DNA of 64,000 nucleotides, taken from NCBI GenBank assembly GCA_963677225.1, contig OY781923.1, forward strand, positions 372,001 to 436,000, read 5' to 3'. This DNA is from SABI01 sp028532915. GTDB lineage: Bacteria; Spirochaetota; Spirochaetia; Sphaerochaetales; Sphaerochaetaceae. Every line of letters begins with the position of its first letter. Positions within the stretch are counted from its first letter, which is position 1. The notes below the pieces were generated by a model. That model saw only the letters and a program-made list of their open reading frames with translations. It did no database searches and had not been told where the DNA came from. Positions 26,506 to 34,799 of this stretch are shown one piece after another. The position numbers were made by a program, and so were the translations under genes.

Positions 26506-26544
26506 AAGAGTGTTTTTACCAATTCCTATAAAGAGGAGCTAGAG

Positions 26545-27438
26545 ATGAATAAAGTGCTACAAGAAAAGATCAGCAACATTGATAAGGAGAAGCTGAGCAG
26601 AGAAGAGCTGAGTGCTCTTGCTGCGAATCTTCGCCTTACTATGTTCGATATTCTCCAATCACGTCAGACCGGTCACTGGGGAGGAGCCTCCTCTTCCACA
26701 GAGATCACAACAGCATTGTATTTCAATAGAATGAACATCAGACCCGAAGATCCCGCATGGGCTGAAAGAGACCGTTTGATACTGTCCAAAGGGCATGCAT
26801 CGGTAAATCTCTATACCATGCTGGCGACAAGAGGGTTTTTCGATACTGCAGATCTTCCCTCCTTCAGAGTTCTCGGTTCTCACCTTCAGGGACATCCGAG
26901 CATGAAGAAGACCCCCGGAGTCGATATGTCGACCGGAGCTCTCGGTCACGGACTGTCGATCGGTGTCGGAATGGCCTTGGCCTCCACACTTCAGGGCAAC
27001 GACTATTTCACATACGTACTCAGCGGGGAAGGCTGTCTCAACGAAGGTCAGACCTGGGAAGCTGTGATGAGTGCTGCCAAGTTCAGACCGAAAAAGCTGG
27101 TCTACATGATCGACTACAACAAAGTTCAGCTGGACGGCACTTCGAACGAGATCATGCCTCTGGATCCTCTTGCCGACAAATTCAAAGATTTCGGCTGGAA
27201 TGTGGCTCCCAAAACATATGACGGGCATGACATGCAGGAAATCCTCGATTCCTTCGACTGGATCGACAGTGATGATGTATGGCCGAAACTGGTTGTGTAC
27301 AACACAGTGAAAGGTAAGGGTGTTTCCTTCATGGAAGGATTGAACAAATGGCATGGATCTCCGATCGATGCTGACAGTTATGCTCAAGGTCGTCCCGAGC
27401 TTGTTGCAGATATTGAAAGAAAGGAGGCTGTCTTATGA
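26545..27438 (+). CDS. transketolase, N-terminal subunit (second copy)
   Basis: A 297-residue TPP-binding subunit. Family motifs are TGHWGGASSSTEITTAL near residue 48, LSKGHASVNLYTMLA, LGSHLQGHPSMKK and STGALGHGLSIGVGMAL. The thiamine motif reads SGEGCLNEGQ...DYN near residue 158, with glutamate where nearly all family members have the magnesium-binding aspartate of GDG. AAAGAGGAG precedes the ATG. It overlaps the partner subunit by four bases. Sequence is clearly different from the subunit at 8924, so it is a separate enzyme for a separate pathway, under GntR control from 26489-26505. Confidence 0.9.
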   Translation: MNKVLQEKISNIDKEKLSREELSALAANLRLTMFDILQSRQTGHWGGASSSTEITTALYFNRMNIRPEDPAWAERDRLILSKGHASVNLYTMLATRGFFDTADLPSFRVLGSHLQGHPSMKKTPGVDMSTGALGHGLSIGVGMALASTLQGNDYFTYVLSGEGCLNEGQTWEAVMSAAKFRPKKLVYMIDYNKVQLDGTSNEIMPLDPLADKFKDFGWNVAPKTYDGHDMQEILDSFDWIDSDDVWPKLVVYNTVKGKGVSFMEGLNKWHGSPIDADSYAQGRPELVADIERKEAVL

Positions 27439-28364
27439 GCATTGCTATGAGAGAAGCTTTTGGAAAGAAATTAGCGGAATTAGGAAAAGATAATAGAGAT
27501 ATCGTCGTTCTGGATGCGGATGTCTCTTCATCCACGAAATCGGGGCTCTTCGGTAAAGAGTTTCCCGCACGTTTTTTCAACGTCGGGGTAGCCGAAGCGA
27601 ACATGGTCGGTGTAGCTGCAGGACTTGCGACAGCAGGCCTTCGTCCTGTTGTGAATGCATTCGCGATCTTTCTTGCATTGAAGGGAACAGACCAGATCAG
27701 AAACGTTCTGTGCTACAATTCTCTTCCCGTGGTCATCGCAGGTGCATACGGCGGGCTTTCGGATTCATACGATGGTGCTTCCCACCAGAGCATCACCGAC
27801 ATCGCCATCATGAGAGCGATGCCGAATATGGAGGTGATCGTTCCTGCCGATTCGAACCAGGCTCAGATGGCTCTTGAATATGCTCTCGAGCAGAATCATC
27901 CCGTGTATGTGCGTCTTAACAGAAACCCGATGCCGGAAGTTCCTTCCGACGGGAATTTCAGTTCGAAGAAGGCTGTCGTCCTGCGCGAAGGGTCGGATGT
28001 TACGATCGCGGCCAACGGGATTACGGCATCGATGGCACTTGAAGCCGGCGCGATACTCGCAGCAAAAGGAATCGAAGCCGAGATCCTTTCGATGGCTTTC
28101 GTGAAACCTTTCGATACAGAAAGTCTCGCAGCTTCGGTGAAGAAGACCGGAAACCTGGTGACAGTCGAAGAACACAACATCATCGGCGGGTTCGGAAGTG
28201 CTGCTCTTGAAGCTCTTGCAGCAACAGATCTTTCCTTCACCTATAAAGCAGTCGGTATCGAAGACACGTTCACCGAAACCGGTGCATATGACGAGCTTCT
28301 GGCCGCATATGGACTGAGTGGAGAGAATATTGCAGAAAAAGCAGAAAAACTATTGAAGAAATAA
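27435..28364 (+). CDS. transketolase, C-terminal subunit (second copy)
   Basis: A 309-residue partner of 26545 with pyrimidine-binding (SIAMREAFGKKLAELGK, FFNVGVAEANMVGVAAGLA with the catalytic glutamate, SHQSITDIAIMRAMP) and C-terminal domain (GSDVTIAANGITASMALEA, TVEEHNIIGGFGSAALEAL). AAGGAGG lies upstream and the ATGA overlap couples translation to the first subunit. The iron alcohol dehydrogenase gene follows after 11 bases, so the ketol product or substrate is probably reduced or oxidised next. Confidence 0.92.
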   Translation: MSIAMREAFGKKLAELGKDNRDIVVLDADVSSSTKSGLFGKEFPARFFNVGVAEANMVGVAAGLATAGLRPVVNAFAIFLALKGTDQIRNVLCYNSLPVVIAGAYGGLSDSYDGASHQSITDIAIMRAMPNMEVIVPADSNQAQMALEYALEQNHPVYVRLNRNPMPEVPSDGNFSSKKAVVLREGSDVTIAANGITASMALEAGAILAAKGIEAEILSMAFVKPFDTESLAASVKKTGNLVTVEEHNIIGGFGSAALEALAATDLSFTYKAVGIEDTFTETGAYDELLAAYGLSGENIAEKAEKLLKK

Positions 28365-28375
28365 GGAGAAATAGA

Positions 28376-29659
28376 ATGAACAGTTTAAAAGAGAAAGCTT
28401 ATACATTACTGAAAGAATGGAAAGGTGATTCGTATGTGTTCGGTGTTGATGTGCTGGATTCAGTAGGTCCTCTGGCAAAGAAACTCGGAGAGAACACTCT
28501 GCTTGTTTCAAACACTACATATCTGAAGCCTGTTGCTGATCAGGTTGCAGCTGCACTGAAGAAAGAGGGTGTCGCTCTGGTCGGTGAACTCATCGCACCG
28601 GATGCAAAACCGAACGCACCTCGTGAAGATGTATACAGGCTCACCACCTATATCCTCTCTCACCGTCCTGCCAGCATTATCGTCATCGGCGGCGGATCTT
28701 CGATCGATGCGGTCAAAGCAGCGAACGTTCTGGCAACATTGGGTAGCGACTACAGCTGTGAGATCGATACCTATTTCGGGACTAACGAAGTGACAAAAGC
28801 ATTGGAGAAGACTCAAAAGACTCTTCTTCCCATGATCGCCATCGAAACTTCCGCAAGCAGTGGCGCTCATCTTACAAAATATGCGAATATCACAGATCCT
28901 GTAGTAGGACAGAAGAAACTCATCGTCGATAATGCCGTCGTTCCTCCCGTGTCGATCTTCGACTATGCGACAACGAAGAGCATGCCTCTGAGTGTCACCA
29001 TCGATGGTGCTTTAGATGCTATCGCCCACACTTTCGAAGTATTCTGCGGCGTAAGCGACGAGAATTTCGATAAGGTCAGAGATATCACAGCAACCGCGAT
29101 CGAACTTGTTGCTTCGAATGCAAAAGTTCTCATCAAAGATCCTCAGAACGTTGAAGCCCGGGAAGCGATCGGGCTTGCTACCGACCTCGGAGGATATGCT
29201 ATCATGATCGGCGGCACAAGCGGTGCCCACCTCACTAGCTTCTCACTTGTAGATATTGTTGCTCATGGAACAGCCTGCGGAATCATGAACCCCTATTATG
29301 CTGTATTCTATTCAAAGGCTATCCAGAGACAGCTTAAAGTTCTCGGAGAAATTTTCTCGAGATACGGTTACATCACAGAGGAAATCTCTGCACTCGAAGG
29401 AAGAGATCTTGCTCTTGCAGTCGCACAGGGGATGATTAACCTCGGATCGTCGATCGGAGCACCCACAACACTGGGTGAGCTGAAAGGATTCAGCGAGAAA
29501 CACATCGAAAGAGCTCTGAAAGCAGCTCAGGACCCTCAGCTCGAGATGAAGCTCAAGAACATGCCTGTTCCTATGACAAGCGACGATGTGATGACCTATA
29601 TGAAACCGATCCTCGAAGCTGCAGCTTCAGGAGATATGTCTATCATCATCGAGAAATAA
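28376..29659 (+). CDS. iron-containing (group III) alcohol dehydrogenase
   Basis: A 427-residue NAD(P)-dependent dehydrogenase. The dinucleotide loop is GGGSSIDAVKAANVLATLG near residue 105. Metal ligands fit the D-H-H-H pattern: TIDGALDAIAHTFEVF near residue 210 gives aspartate and histidine, and FSLVDIVAHGTACGIMN near residue 290 gives another histidine. AAGGAG precedes the ATG. In an operon with a transketolase, a LarA-like protein and a TIM-barrel isomerase it may interconvert a polyol or hydroxyacid with its carbonyl form. Substrate unknown. Confidence 0.9.
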   Translation: MNSLKEKAYTLLKEWKGDSYVFGVDVLDSVGPLAKKLGENTLLVSNTTYLKPVADQVAAALKKEGVALVGELIAPDAKPNAPREDVYRLTTYILSHRPASIIVIGGGSSIDAVKAANVLATLGSDYSCEIDTYFGTNEVTKALEKTQKTLLPMIAIETSASSGAHLTKYANITDPVVGQKKLIVDNAVVPPVSIFDYATTKSMPLSVTIDGALDAIAHTFEVFCGVSDENFDKVRDITATAIELVASNAKVLIKDPQNVEAREAIGLATDLGGYAIMIGGTSGAHLTSFSLVDIVAHGTACGIMNPYYAVFYSKAIQRQLKVLGEIFSRYGYITEEISALEGRDLALAVAQGMINLGSSIGAPTTLGELKGFSEKHIERALKAAQDPQLEMKLKNMPVPMTSDDVMTYMKPILEAAASGDMSIIIEK

Positions 29660-29670
29660 GGAAGGAAATT

Positions 29671-31059
29671 ATGATTATCAATCACCCATTCGATTCCAAA
29701 TACAGATCTATCGAGCTCCCGGATCATACTCAAATAGTGCGCCTCAATGAGCCTGAGACTCTTTCGAACGCGAAAGAAGCTATAGTAGACTCTCTAAACA
29801 ACCCGATTGACTCGGAGCCGCTGACTGTCATTGCTTCGAGGAAATTGAAAGAGAGGAAAGATAAGGACGGAAAGGAAGCGAATGCGGTGATTGTTGTTTC
29901 CGACAACACGAGACCTGTTCCCTATATAGGGGAGCAGGGGATTCTTCTCCCCATCATCGAGCAGCTTTTCAGTGTCGGTTATACAAAAGATACTATTACG
30001 ATTCTGATCGCGAACGGGACTCACTCTGCGATGAGTGAATCCGAGATAGAGCGGATGCTCGACGAAAGAATCCTCAAGATGGGAATCAGGATCGTCAATC
30101 ACAACTGCAAAGATTACGACAACCTCACCTATCTCGGAAAGACGAAGAAGGGGACGGAGATGTATCTCAACTCCCTGTATGTGAACGCTGATTTGAAAAT
30201 CGCGACAGGACTGGTCGAGTCTCACTTCATGGCCGGTGCCTCCGGAGGAAGAAAGGCTATCTGTCCCGGAATAATCGGTGAACAGAGTACCTATGTCTTC
30301 CATGGAGTCCCTTTCATGGCCGATGAGAATTCCCGAGATCTGAACCTGGAAAAGAATCTGGTTCACGAAGAGGCTGTGGAAGTTGCTTCCACAGTCGGCA
30401 TCGATTTTCTGGTCAATGTCACATTGAACGGAGAATTCAAGATCACAGGAATCTTCAGCGGGAACTTCATCAAAGCTCACCTGCAGGCTGTCGAGTGTAT
30501 CAAAAAGAGCGTCATGGTAGGAGCAAAGTCTTCCGACATCATCGTCACCCATGCGGGGTTTGTCGGAATGAATCACTATCAGTGCGCGAAATGTGCGGTA
30601 GGGTGTCTCGGAATCCTTAAGAAAGACGGCTATCTGGTAATCATCGCCGATACCCATGATGAGAAACATCCTGTAGGCGGCGTGAATTATCAGGCGGCTC
30701 TGGCTCTGCTGACGTTGTTCGGCCCCGAGAAATTCACCAGATTGATCAAAAGTGAGGACTGGCCGTTCGTTCCTGAACAATGGCAGGTCCAGATGTGGAC
30801 AAAAGTGTTCGAAGTGATCGACATGGATCACCTGATCTTCTATTCACCCACGATGGATAAGATCTGGTGGCCTATGCTCCCCGGCTTCGACGGAGGATCC
30901 TTCATCGACGAGAGTGTGCAGGAAAAGGACTATTTCTATCATGTGGTCAACAAATCGCTGCAGCGCATATCTCAGATGGAAGGAAAAGATATTAGTGAAA
31001 TGAGTATCTCGTGGATCGAAGACGGTCCGTATGTGATACCGGTAGAGAAGGAGATGTAG
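29671..31059 (+). CDS. LarA-like protein (nickel-pincer racemase/epimerase family, DUF2088)
   Basis: A 462-residue homolog of lactate racemase LarA, whose family uses a nickel-pincer nucleotide made by LarB, LarC and LarE and catalyses racemisation or epimerisation of 2-hydroxy acids by hydride transfer. Key parts are present: DNTRPVP near residue 72, ANGTHSAMSESEIERML near 112 with the catalytic-type histidine, and ESHFMAGASGGRKAICPGI near 185 with histidine and the lysine that binds the cofactor. Several LarA homologs act on sugar acids, which fits the carbohydrate context better than lactate. GGAAGGA precedes the ATG. No larB, larC or larE gene lies in the window. Confidence 0.88.
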   Translation: MIINHPFDSKYRSIELPDHTQIVRLNEPETLSNAKEAIVDSLNNPIDSEPLTVIASRKLKERKDKDGKEANAVIVVSDNTRPVPYIGEQGILLPIIEQLFSVGYTKDTITILIANGTHSAMSESEIERMLDERILKMGIRIVNHNCKDYDNLTYLGKTKKGTEMYLNSLYVNADLKIATGLVESHFMAGASGGRKAICPGIIGEQSTYVFHGVPFMADENSRDLNLEKNLVHEEAVEVASTVGIDFLVNVTLNGEFKITGIFSGNFIKAHLQAVECIKKSVMVGAKSSDIIVTHAGFVGMNHYQCAKCAVGCLGILKKDGYLVIIADTHDEKHPVGGVNYQAALALLTLFGPEKFTRLIKSEDWPFVPEQWQVQMWTKVFEVIDMDHLIFYSPTMDKIWWPMLPGFDGGSFIDESVQEKDYFYHVVNKSLQRISQMEGKDISEMSISWIEDGPYVIPVEKEM

Positions 31060-31062
31060 AGA

Positions 31063-31866
31063 ATGAAATGTGCTTTAGCGATCGCAGGTGAAAACGCCCT
31101 GCCTTCAGCGTTCGTTGTGTTCAGAGGATTCAGCGAATCAATGAGAAAGGCTTCCGCCCTTGGATATGACGGTGTCGAACTGGCACTGAAGACCCCTGAT
31201 GAGATTGAAAGAAAAGAACTGGGGTCACTTCTGAAACAAAACAATCTGAGCGTTTCCTGTATCTCCACCGGTCAGGTGTATGCCTCTTTGGGATATGCGT
31301 TCACCGATACGGATGCTGTCCGCCGAAAAGAACTCTACTCGATGTTCACTTCATTCGTCGATATCGCCGCCGATTACGGTCAACAGGTCAACATCGGAAG
31401 AGTGCGCGGAGCGTTGGGCGAAAAAAGTCAGCAGGAAGGAGATGAACTGTTCATCGACATGGCCTCGAAAATTTGCGCCTATGCCGAGCCGAAAGGAGTT
31501 ACTCTCGTACTGGAGCCTGTGAACCGTTATGAAATCGACTATATCAATTCGGTAGATCAGGGTGTACAGCTGTTGAAGAAAGCTTCCATCCCGAATCTCA
31601 AACTGATGCCCGATGTGTTCCACATGAACATCGAAGATGTGAATATCGCAAAAGGTCTCAAAGATAATATCGATGATATCAACTACATCCACCTTGCAGA
31701 TTCCAATCGTCTGGCACCGGGTGATGGCCATATCAACTTCGAGGAGATCTTCGACGCTCTCAAAGAGACGAATTACAGCAAATGGTGTTCGGTCGAGATT
31801 CTGCCCTATCCAAATCCGGATGTGGCTGCCGAGCGGGCAATCAAGTATCTGAGAAATTTTATGTAA
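31063..31866 (+). CDS. TIM-barrel sugar isomerase/epimerase
   Basis: A 267-residue AP-endonuclease-2/xylose-isomerase-like barrel. Metal ligands are seen in order: glutamate in LVLEPVNRYE near residue 148, aspartate in LMPDVFHMN near 181, histidine in NYIHLADSN near 208, and glutamate in CSVEILPYP near 246. This matches the hydroxypyruvate isomerase and D-tagatose/psicose epimerase group. AAGGAGATG precedes the ATG, three bases after the LarA-like gene. Probably a sugar or ketose epimerase in the transketolase pathway. A strong bidirectional terminator follows at 31875. Confidence 0.88.
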   Translation: MKCALAIAGENALPSAFVVFRGFSESMRKASALGYDGVELALKTPDEIERKELGSLLKQNNLSVSCISTGQVYASLGYAFTDTDAVRRKELYSMFTSFVDIAADYGQQVNIGRVRGALGEKSQQEGDELFIDMASKICAYAEPKGVTLVLEPVNRYEIDYINSVDQGVQLLKKASIPNLKLMPDVFHMNIEDVNIAKGLKDNIDDINYIHLADSNRLAPGDGHINFEEIFDALKETNYSKWCSVEILPYPNPDVAAERAIKYLRNFM

Positions 31867-31874
31867 TCATATGA

Positions 31875-31907
31875 AAAAGGTCATCCCGATGCAGCGGATG
31901 ACCTTTT
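31875..31907. terminator. bidirectional intrinsic terminator
   Basis: AAAAGGTCATCC and GGATGACCTTTT form a perfect 12-bp stem with a 9-base loop. A-rich on the left and T-rich on the right, it serves both convergent operons (ending at 31866 and 31911). Confidence 0.9.
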
Positions 31908-31910
31908 CTA

Positions 31911-32594
31911 TCAGTATTTTTTGAAGTACTGCGGATAGTTTCTGATCAGGATCTTCTGATCCACAAGGACATGCGAAAGATGAGTTTTCATAGCTTTTTT
32001 TGCGGCGACTCTGTTCTTTTTCTCTATCGCATCAAGGATTTCTCTGTGATCTTTCACAAGATCCTCCATTCTGACGAACTCAAGACTCAGTTTTCTCTCT
32101 CTGTCGAAATGTGACTGAAAATCGGTAACGACCCGGAAGGTCGATTCTTTATCACATAGACGAAAAAGGATTGAATGAAATTCATTATCGAGGTGGCCGA
32201 AATTATCGACACTGTGGTGTTTCGCATGATATTCCTGCATCAGCACGTTCGATTCAAGAAGTCTGTATCCTTCATCTGTTATCTTCGAAATGACCCGGGA
32301 GACGATTTCCTGTTCGACCAGGGAGCGGAGGAAGTGACCCTCCTTGACCATTTTCGGATCAATGAGGCTCACTGTAGTACCTTTCTGCGGAACGATATCG
32401 ACAAGCTTCTGCCGGGCGAGGTCGGCAAGCGCCTCTCTCACCGGGGTTCTGCTGACAGCGAGTTCTTCGCACAGCGAACTTTCCGAGACCGCTGTTCCGG
32501 GTGAGAGGTACAGTTCTATGATATTCGATCTTATGACTCTGTATGCATAATCTCTTGCACTCTCTTTTTCGTTTCTATCTGATACTATCAACAT
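31911..32594 (-). CDS. GntR-family regulator, FCD type, divergent to uxuA
   Basis: A 227-residue regulator with winged helix (YAYRVIRSNIIELYLSPGT, ESSLCEELAVSRTPVREALA) and FCD domain (LRSLVEQEIVSRVISKI, LDNEFHSILFRLCDKES, LVKDHREILDAIEKKNR). ATG 32594 has GGAG six bases upstream and is preferred over 32606. It diverges from uxuA at 32757 and by analogy with UxuR/ExuR-type control probably represses it in response to a hexuronate intermediate. TAGTACTA (32634-32641) and ATACTAGTAT (32708-32717) in the shared region are candidate binding sites. Confidence 0.9.
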   Translation of the reverse strand: MLIVSDRNEKESARDYAYRVIRSNIIELYLSPGTAVSESSLCEELAVSRTPVREALADLARQKLVDIVPQKGTTVSLIDPKMVKEGHFLRSLVEQEIVSRVISKITDEGYRLLESNVLMQEYHAKHHSVDNFGHLDNEFHSILFRLCDKESTFRVVTDFQSHFDRERKLSLEFVRMEDLVKDHREILDAIEKKNRVAAKKAMKTHLSHVLVDQKILIRNYPQYFKKY

Positions 32595-32696
32595 GAAATG
32601 CTCCATCGCTTCGTAGATTCTCTTGTTCCACTATAGTACTACATTTTTACATGTTAGTGTAAAAGAAACGAAATCATATCAATAGATAAAAATATA

Positions 32697-32725
32697 TTTA
32701 CAAAAGTATACTAGTATGGTAGTGT
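32697..32725 (+). promoter_or_regulatory. promoter of uxuA with symmetric site in the spacer
   Basis: TTTACA (32697-32702) and TAGTGT (32720-32725) lie 17 bases apart. The palindrome ATACTAGTAT (32708-32717) fills the spacer. The -10 match is weak, so this is a moderate call. Confidence 0.45.
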
Positions 32726-32756
32726 ACTTTCCAGATTGATATCGGGGAGAAATGAG

Positions 32757-33821
32757 ATGAAAATGTCTTTACGATGGTTCACGAGCCATTTTGACAAGGT
32801 GACGTTACCGGAGATCAGGCAGATTCCCGGAGTCGAAGGGGTGGTCACTGCTTTGACTGATCTTCCGGCAGGACAGGTGTGGCCGAAATTGAGGATACGG
32901 CAGATGATGGACGACCTCAAGCAGCATGGACTGAACCTGCTTGCAATAGAGAGTGTCAATGTGCATGATTCAATCAAGGCCGGAACCGAAGATCGTGATT
33001 TCTACATCGAACGGTATATTGAAACCTTGAAGATGCTTTCAGAATTCGGTGGAGATTTAGTGTGCTACAATTTCATGCCGATCTTCGACTGGACGAGGAC
33101 CGACCTTGCCAAACCGAGAGAAGACGGCTCCACAGTTCTCTCTTATGATCATTCTCTTTTGTCTGACAGTGATCCTAACCAGATTATTGAGGAGATGAGG
33201 AAGAAGCAGAATGACTATATTCTGCCGGGATGGGAGAAGGAGAGACTTGACAGACTGCAGCAGCTGTTCGCCATATACGAGAACGTTGATGAGAATAAGC
33301 TGTATGAAAATCTGGTCTATTTCCTCAATGCCGTGATCCCTGAATGCGAGGCAGTGGGAATCAGGATGGCGATTCATCCCGATGATCCTCCCTGGCCGGT
33401 ATTCGGTCTTCCCAGAATAGTGAAGAACGCAAGTGATCTCAAGAAGATAATTGAAGCAGTTGACAGTCCATCGAACTGTGTGACCTTGTGTACGGGATCT
33501 CTGGGATCAGACCCTCGAAATGATGTCCCTTCCATCATACGGTCGTTGAAAGGTAAGATAGTATTTGCCCATGTCAGGAATGTGAAACATGTGAGTGAGG
33601 GAGTCTTCGAGGAAAGTGCTCATTATCAGAAGGATGGTTCGCTGAACATGTATGAAATAATGAAGGCTTTTGTCGATATCGGATTTGACGGGGTGATGAG
33701 ACCTGATCACGGACGGGCGATCTGGGAGGAAACCTCTGTAGCAGGTTACGGTCTGTATGACAGAGCACTGGGCAGTCAGTACCTGTTTGGTTTATACGAT
33801 GCAATCATGGAGGGCAGATAG
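32757..33821 (+). CDS. uxuA: mannonate dehydratase
   Basis: A 354-residue dehydratase that turns D-mannonate into 2-keto-3-deoxygluconate in hexuronate breakdown. The UxuA signature is clear: MSLRWFTSHFDKVTLPEIRQ at the start, IPGVEGVVTALTDLPAGQVW, FDWTRTDLAKPREDGS, GIRMAIHPDDPPWPVFGLPR with metal ligands near residue 205, and MRPDHGRAIWEE near residue 310. GGGGAG lies seven bases before ATG 32757; the in-frame TTG at 32736 is rejected. The product goes to KdgK (36459) and Eda (35796). A terminator follows directly. Confidence 0.95.
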   Translation: MKMSLRWFTSHFDKVTLPEIRQIPGVEGVVTALTDLPAGQVWPKLRIRQMMDDLKQHGLNLLAIESVNVHDSIKAGTEDRDFYIERYIETLKMLSEFGGDLVCYNFMPIFDWTRTDLAKPREDGSTVLSYDHSLLSDSDPNQIIEEMRKKQNDYILPGWEKERLDRLQQLFAIYENVDENKLYENLVYFLNAVIPECEAVGIRMAIHPDDPPWPVFGLPRIVKNASDLKKIIEAVDSPSNCVTLCTGSLGSDPRNDVPSIIRSLKGKIVFAHVRNVKHVSEGVFEESAHYQKDGSLNMYEIMKAFVDIGFDGVMRPDHGRAIWEETSVAGYGLYDRALGSQYLFGLYDAIMEGR

Positions 33822-33841
33822 AATGAGATGATGCCAAAACT

Positions 33842-33870
33842 AAAAATGCTGCCTTTCTGGCAGCATTTTT
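33842..33870. terminator. bidirectional intrinsic terminator
   Basis: AAAAATGCTGCC and GGCAGCATTTTT form a perfect 12-bp stem around a TTTCT loop between uxuA and the convergent secreted-protein gene. Confidence 0.92.
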
Positions 33871-33901
33871 CAGTATATGTCGTATGAAAAAGAATCAGTT
33901 C

Positions 33902-34516
33902 TTAGTTTGTGACGATCGAAGCTACGATTGTTGATGTATAGTAGTCATCGCCTTCAGCTTCAGGAAGACCGAACGATTTGTTTTCTGTTCCGGCGAAGGT
34001 GACACCGAGTTTCAAAACGTTCCATCTGAGACCTGTTGATGTATCGAGAGTTTTCATTACAGTTTCTCCGACCGTTGCAGGTTCATCTGTTGTTGCAACA
34101 GCGGCTGTTCCGATGGCTCCATCACCGAGAGAGACCTTCTCGTTACCTGCTGCGGTACCGTAGGAGAGGGTGAAGGGAACATAATAAGTATCGGTTCCTG
34201 TCGTGTATGAGAGAGGGGGTACGGAGAAAGAGACTGCAGCCTGTGCGTTTTCGGTTGTGTAGAGGTTGTAGTATCCGATAGTCTGTGCAGCATCAGATTC
34301 AAGATCGATTCCATCTTTAGTAACGTTACCGTCACTGTCTTCTAAAAGGGCAACGACAGCGTCGCTGGTTGTAGCTTCGGTGAGTGAAAAGCCGTGGTAG
34401 AGTTTTCCTGCAACTTGCGCTTTGATGACAAAATCATTGGATGATCCCGGTGTGACGACAGCGAAAAGTGATGCGGTAATTAGAAGTGCTGATAAGATAG
34501 CGACTGTTTTCTTCAT
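33902..34516 (-). CDS. secreted protein of unknown function
   Basis: A 204-residue protein that I do not recognise. Signal peptide MKKTVAILSALLITASLFA (cleavage near residue 19-20) is followed by a small, mostly polar, beta-rich mature part with many threonine, serine and alanine residues and no cysteine: FVIKAQVAGKLYHGF, AAVSFSVPPLSYTTGTD, YVPFTLSYGTAAG and the final strand YYTSTIVASIVTN. The pattern recalls small extracellular beta-sandwich subunits such as coat- or pilin-like proteins, but no family can be named. It has its own strong minus-strand promoter (34572-34600) and a second one further upstream, and shares a terminator with uxuA, so it is likely well expressed and independent of the uronate genes. 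Confidence 0.75.
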   Translation of the reverse strand: MKKTVAILSALLITASLFAVVTPGSSNDFVIKAQVAGKLYHGFSLTEATTSDAVVALLEDSDGNVTKDGIDLESDAAQTIGYYNLYTTENAQAAVSFSVPPLSYTTGTDTYYVPFTLSYGTAAGNEKVSLGDGAIGTAAVATTDEPATVGETVMKTLDTSTGLRWNVLKLGVTFAGTENKSFGLPEAEGDDYYTSTIVASIVTN

Positions 34517-34571
34517 GATAATTCTCCGTAAAATGAAATAGGATGTTGTAAGTTACCAAGTAACTGACCTC

Positions 34572-34600
34572 AATATATATCAGCCTCTAACATATGTCAA
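34572..34600 (-). promoter_or_regulatory. proximal promoter of the secreted-protein gene
   Basis: On the minus strand TTGACA (34600-34595) and TATATT (34577-34572) are 17 bases apart, about 55 bases before the start codon at 34516. Confidence 0.8.
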
Positions 34601-34607
34601 TACATTT
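34591..34607. repeat. 17-bp direct repeat, copy 1
   Basis: CATATGTCAATACATTT, identical to 34783-34799. It spans the -35 box of the proximal minus-strand promoter. Confidence 0.85.
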
Positions 34608-34763
34608 TGTAAAAAAATATTTTCAACTATATTATTTTTGTTGAAAAATTGCTAAGTATATTAAATAAAAGAAAATATAAAATTATAATATATGAAAACA
34701 ACTTACATAGATATAACATTTATTGTGATAAGTTGTTATTGTTTCAGAAAATAGAAAAAGATA

Positions 34764-34792
34764 ACAATAAAAAAAACACTATCATATGTCAA
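34764..34792 (-). promoter_or_regulatory. distal promoter upstream of the secreted-protein gene
   Basis: On the minus strand TTGACA (34792-34787) and TATTGT (34769-34764) are 17 bases apart. A transcript from here would carry a leader of about 240 bases with the 34697/34729 inverted repeat. Confidence 0.55.
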
Positions 34793-34799
34793 TACATTT
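34783..34799. repeat. 17-bp direct repeat, copy 2
   Basis: CATATGTCAATACATTT, identical to 34591-34607, here spanning the -35 box of the distal minus-strand promoter. The copies are 192 bases apart. Confidence 0.85.

Larger units (their letters stand above)
26034..26544. other. AT-rich intergenic regulatory region
   Basis: Non-coding stretch between the leftward GntR gene and the rightward transketolase operon. It holds the operator 26052-26061, promoter 26459-26487, operator 26489-26505 and the ribosome site AGAGGAG before 26545. The middle, about 26200-26450, is very AT-rich; no convincing gene or hairpin was seen there. Confidence 0.6.

Noticed and set aside
26545..28364. Reading the second split transketolase as a frame-broken single gene
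   Set aside because: The subunits overlap by ATGA, with a ribosome site upstream of the second, and the same split occurs in the 8924/9809 pair, so it is a natural two-subunit enzyme.
29794..30831. Minus-strand open frame of 345 codons
   Set aside because: Shadow of the LarA-like gene; low-complexity His/Asp/Ile-rich translation without a recognisable fold.
34591..34799. The 17-bp direct repeats as ends of a small mobile element
   Set aside because: Both copies span -35 boxes of same-direction promoters and no inverted ends or gene lie between them; tandem promoters explain them better.
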